DNA of 64,000 nucleotides, taken from assembly GCA_902599335.1 (NCBI GenBank), contig CACKFA010000002.1, forward strand, positions 162,641 through 226,640, given 5' to 3'. The notes below the pieces were generated by a model. It was not told the origin of the DNA. It made no database searches and saw nothing but the letters and a program-made list of their open reading frames with translations. This stretch comes from an uncultured Pelagibacteraceae bacterium (GTDB lineage: Bacteria; Pseudomonadota; Alphaproteobacteria; Pelagibacterales; Pelagibacteraceae). Shown piece by piece: positions 61,804-64,000 of the stretch; positions within the stretch are counted from its first letter, which is position 1; each line of letters starts with the position of its first letter. Both the position numbers and the translations under genes were made by a program.

Positions 61804-62720
61804 TGGGAATTTTTGAGAAATTTAAATCAGGTTTTAAAAAAAGTGCCTCAGCTTTTACAACGGGTTTAAGAGATATAGTTGTAAAAAAAGAGATTGATGA
61901 CAAAACATTAGACAAAATTGAAGATTACTTAATTCAATCCGATGTTGGTATCGTTTCTGCTTCAGAAATAAGAGAAATAATTTCTCAAACAAAAATTGAT
62001 CCCAATAAAGATTTAACCCACGAAATAAATAATATTTTAAAAAATTATATTATTTCAATTATGAAACCTTTAGAAAATATTGAATTCTTCAAAAAAAAAG
62101 AAAAATTAAATGCAACATTAATTTCAGGTGTCAATGGTGTTGGAAAGACAACTACTATTGGAAAAATAAGCAAAATATTAAAGGGTAATGGAAACAAAGT
62201 AATGCTAGCTGCATCAGATACTTTTAGAGCAGCAGCTATAGATCAACTAGAAAATTGGGCAAACAAAGTTGATGTTCAAATTACAAAATCATCTCAAGGT
62301 TCTGATCCTGCATCAGTTGCTTACAAGGCTATTGAAGAAGCATTAAACAATAATTTTAACCAAGTTTTAATTGATACAGCTGGAAGACTACAAAATAAAA
62401 AAAATTTGATGGAAGAATATAAAAAAATTGCAAACGTTACAAAAAAAATTGATCCTAATGCTCCACATGATGTTATTTTAGTTTTGGATGCAACTTCTGG
62501 CCAAAATGTAATTAATCAAGTTGAAGAATTTAATAAAATTATTCCAATAACTGGTCTTATTATGACAAAATTAGATGGCACAGCAAAAGGAGGTATTCTT
62601 CTAGCTGTTGCTAAAAAATATAAACTACCAATTATTGCACTTGGATTAGGTGAAAAAGAAGATGATTTACAAATTTTTGAGGCCGAAAAATTCGCAGAGG
62701 GATTTACTCAAATTAATTAA
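61803..62720 (+). CDS. ftsY: SRP receptor FtsY
   Basis: 305 aa NG-domain GTPase that docks the SRP at the membrane. SGVNGVGKTTTIGKI (G1), AASDTFRAAAIDQLENWA, LIDTAGRLQNKKNLMEE, TKLDGTAKGGILL and ALGLGEKEDDLQIF are all present. The long acidic A domain of E. coli FtsY is missing; only an amphipathic basic N-terminus remains (KFKSGFKKSASAFTTGL), as in other compact FtsY proteins. The 3' end overlaps the convergent hypothetical gene by 8 nt within a TTAATTAATTAA palindrome. Confidence 0.96.
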   Translation: MGIFEKFKSGFKKSASAFTTGLRDIVVKKEIDDKTLDKIEDYLIQSDVGIVSASEIREIISQTKIDPNKDLTHEINNILKNYIISIMKPLENIEFFKKKEKLNATLISGVNGVGKTTTIGKISKILKGNGNKVMLAASDTFRAAAIDQLENWANKVDVQITKSSQGSDPASVAYKAIEEALNNNFNQVLIDTAGRLQNKKNLMEEYKKIANVTKKIDPNAPHDVILVLDATSGQNVINQVEEFNKIIPITGLIMTKLDGTAKGGILLAVAKKYKLPIIALGLGEKEDDLQIFEAEKFAEGFTQIN

Positions 62721-63276
62721 TTAAGGTACTGGAAATTAAAGGTTTATAAAAACTACATTTGTAGTGCTCTTTAAATTCATAATGTCCACAATTTTTAGCT
62801 ATCGAAGAAATAATAAAATCAAATTTTCCATTTATAGGATAAAGCTCTAACTTTTTTTCAACAATATCAAATTTAAAATTAGCTTTTAGACTTTTTACAG
62901 CACTAATCATCACCAGAGTTTTGTTATCTTTTAAAAGATAATATGCAAAATCATCTGGAAAAACTGGGAAATCATACTCTTGCAAAAAATATTTTGCTGT
63001 TTTGGGAAACCATTCATAAGAAATTAATGGCAAAGACTCTTTCGTTTTGTAGTTATAAATATAAAGATCTTTTGGAAAATCATTAATATAATTTGAATTT
63101 TCTCCTCGAGCTAAGACAGCTTTTTCACGAGTTTTAAAATACAATGCAAAATTTTCATCGTGCGAATTCATTTGATCAATATGAAAAAGGCTGTCTACAG
63201 ATGCTAAATTCTCTTTGGCATTTGATAAATTATTTAAAGAAAAAAGAACAATAAAAAATAAGAAAAAATTTTTCAT
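62713..63276 (-). CDS. Secreted protein of unknown function
   Basis: 187 aa. A signal peptide is clear: KNFFLFFIVLFSLNNLSNA, with likely cleavage after residue 20 or so. The mature part (about 167 aa) has no motif I recognise. It contains many aromatic residues (FYLYNYKTKE-type stretches), and two cysteines near the C-terminus, Cys163 and Cys174, 11 residues apart, could form a periplasmic disulfide. Codon use and base composition match the neighbours, so transfer is not indicated. It converges on ftsY with an 8-nt overlap and is 48 nt after the alpha/beta hydrolase gene on the same strand. Confidence 0.75.
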   Translation of the reverse strand: MKNFFLFFIVLFSLNNLSNAKENLASVDSLFHIDQMNSHDENFALYFKTREKAVLARGENSNYINDFPKDLYIYNYKTKESLPLISYEWFPKTAKYFLQEYDFPVFPDDFAYYLLKDNKTLVMISAVKSLKANFKFDIVEKKLELYPINGKFDFIISSIAKNCGHYEFKEHYKCSFYKPLISSTLIN

Positions 63277-63324
63277 AAATTAACTTAAAAAAAAAATTTG
63301 AATTATCTTTGTTTAGATTATGGC

Positions 63325-64000
63325 TTAATTTAAACTATCAACAAAAGATTTAAGAGCTAATACAAGTTTATCATCATATTCCATCATATGATCGTCATAT
63401 TTTGTAAAATATGAATATTTAGGTTCACTTGCTAAATTAAAAATTTTTTTACCCATCCAAAATGGAACTATTTGGTCAGCCTCACCATGCATTACTAATA
63501 CTGGAATATTAATATTTTTAATTTTTTCATTATTTTCATACTTATCTTTTAAAATTAAACCTACTGGAATATATGGATAAAAATTTTTCGCTGCCTCTAT
63601 CATTGATGTAAAGGGCGTTTCTAAGATTAATCCTGCAAAATTTTTATTCTGAGTAATTTCAGTAGCAATGCCAGTTCCTAATGACTCTCCATAAATAATT
63701 ATATCTTCTTCTTTTAGACCTTTTTCTTTAAGCCAGTTTATTGCACTAGCACCATCTGTATAAAGACCCTCCTCACTTGGTTTCCCTTTATTGCCGCTAA
63801 ACCCTCTCCATGCAATAATTAAAAAATTAACATCCATGTCTTTGAAATGATTTAACTTATGGATTCTGTTTTCAAGTGTCCCTGCATTTCCATGAAAATA
63901 AACTATTGTTTTATAACTTTTTAAATTTTTATTATGAAACCAGCCTAAAAGATTAATATTATCTGTTGTTTTGATGGTAACTTTTTCAATGTTAACTTCT
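63325..64000 (-). CDS. Alpha/beta hydrolase, BEM46/YfhR-like, 5' end outside the window
   Basis: The frame continues unbroken from 63325 to the right edge, so the gene is truncated (about 225 residues visible). The oxyanion motif VYFHGNAGTLENR lies upstream of an internal ATG at 63837, which shows that ATG is not the real start. The nucleophile is in IYGESLGTGIATEI, the acid in VMHGEADQIVPFWMGKK, and the base histidine in YDDHMMEYDDKLV. This pattern is that of the BEM46/YfhR hydrolases, whose substrate is generally unknown. Any signal anchor would lie beyond the edge. Confidence 0.85.
   Translation of the reverse strand, partial: EVNIEKVTIKTTDNINLLGWFHNKNLKSYKTIVYFHGNAGTLENRIHKLNHFKDMDVNFLIIAWRGFSGNKGKPSEEGLYTDGASAINWLKEKGLKEEDIIIYGESLGTGIATEITQNKNFAGLILETPFTSMIEAAKNFYPYIPVGLILKDKYENNEKIKNINIPVLVMHGEADQIVPFWMGKKIFNLASEPKYSYFTKYDDHMMEYDDKLVLALKSFVDSLN

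Overview
The window is chromosomal DNA of a SAR11-type alphaproteobacterium (Candidatus Pelagibacter or a close relative). Four things point there: very A+T-rich DNA; almost no intergenic space (no gene-free stretch exceeds about 191 bp); alphaproteobacterial gene sets (ChvG/ChvI, RegA, class I LysRS, a stand-alone F1 ATPase operon, metX-metW, hisC-tyrA); and a complete dmdA/dmdB/dmdC set for DMSP demethylation. I see no insertion sequence, prophage, CRISPR array, rRNA or tRNA gene. Family assignments come from reading motifs, not from searches.

Layout. 0-5.1 kb (minus strand): chvI-chvG and polA, with a gene start cut by the left edge. 5.3-10 kb: bioY (+), regA (-), and a plus-strand polyamine module (ornithine decarboxylase, deoxyhypusine-synthase-like protein, agmatinase-like protein). 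9.6-13.2 kb (-): lysK-pyrD-rpmB-queuosine precursor transporter. 13.3-16.8 kb (+): trkH, an AmpG-like importer and a cytoplasmic NlpC/P60 peptidase. 16.8-18.8 kb (-): hisC-tyrA. 18.9-21.4 kb (+): a SAM-II riboswitch followed by metX-metW-gloB. 21.4-28.0 kb (+): rplU-rpmA-obgE-proB-proA-nadD-rsfS-ctpA-rppH. 28.0-60.8 kb (-): one unbroken co-directional run. In transcription order it holds ffh-rpsP-trmD-rplS, leuC-leuD-leuB, dmdC-dmdB-hydrolase-dmdA, asd, sdhC-D-A-B, mmsA, mdh, sucC-D-A-B, lpd, priA and atpH-A-G-D-C. 61-62.7 kb (+): dapF-ftsY. 62.7-64 kb (-): a secreted protein of unknown function and a truncated alpha/beta hydrolase.

How the genes work together. The minus-strand run links DMSP catabolism (dmdABC) to the TCA cycle (mdh, suc, sdh, lpd) and to ATP synthesis (F1 ATPase). 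Leucine synthesis (leuCDB) and aspartate-semialdehyde synthesis (asd) lie between. Sulfur and methyl metabolism recurs at metX-metW, whose leader matches SAM-II. The signal recognition pathway appears as ffh, with a structured leader RNA, and divergent ftsY. Peptidoglycan recycling is suggested by AmpG plus a leaderless NlpC/P60 peptidase.

Most interesting points: a SAM-II aptamer whose pseudoknot runs directly into a U8 tract rather than a Shine-Dalgarno; a structured ffh leader transcribed from what looks like a symmetric bidirectional promoter; the deoxyhypusine-synthase-like gene in a polyamine operon; an uncharacterised alpha/beta hydrolase inside the dmd cluster; and the fact that all five tail-to-tail gene pairs overlap in coding sequence.
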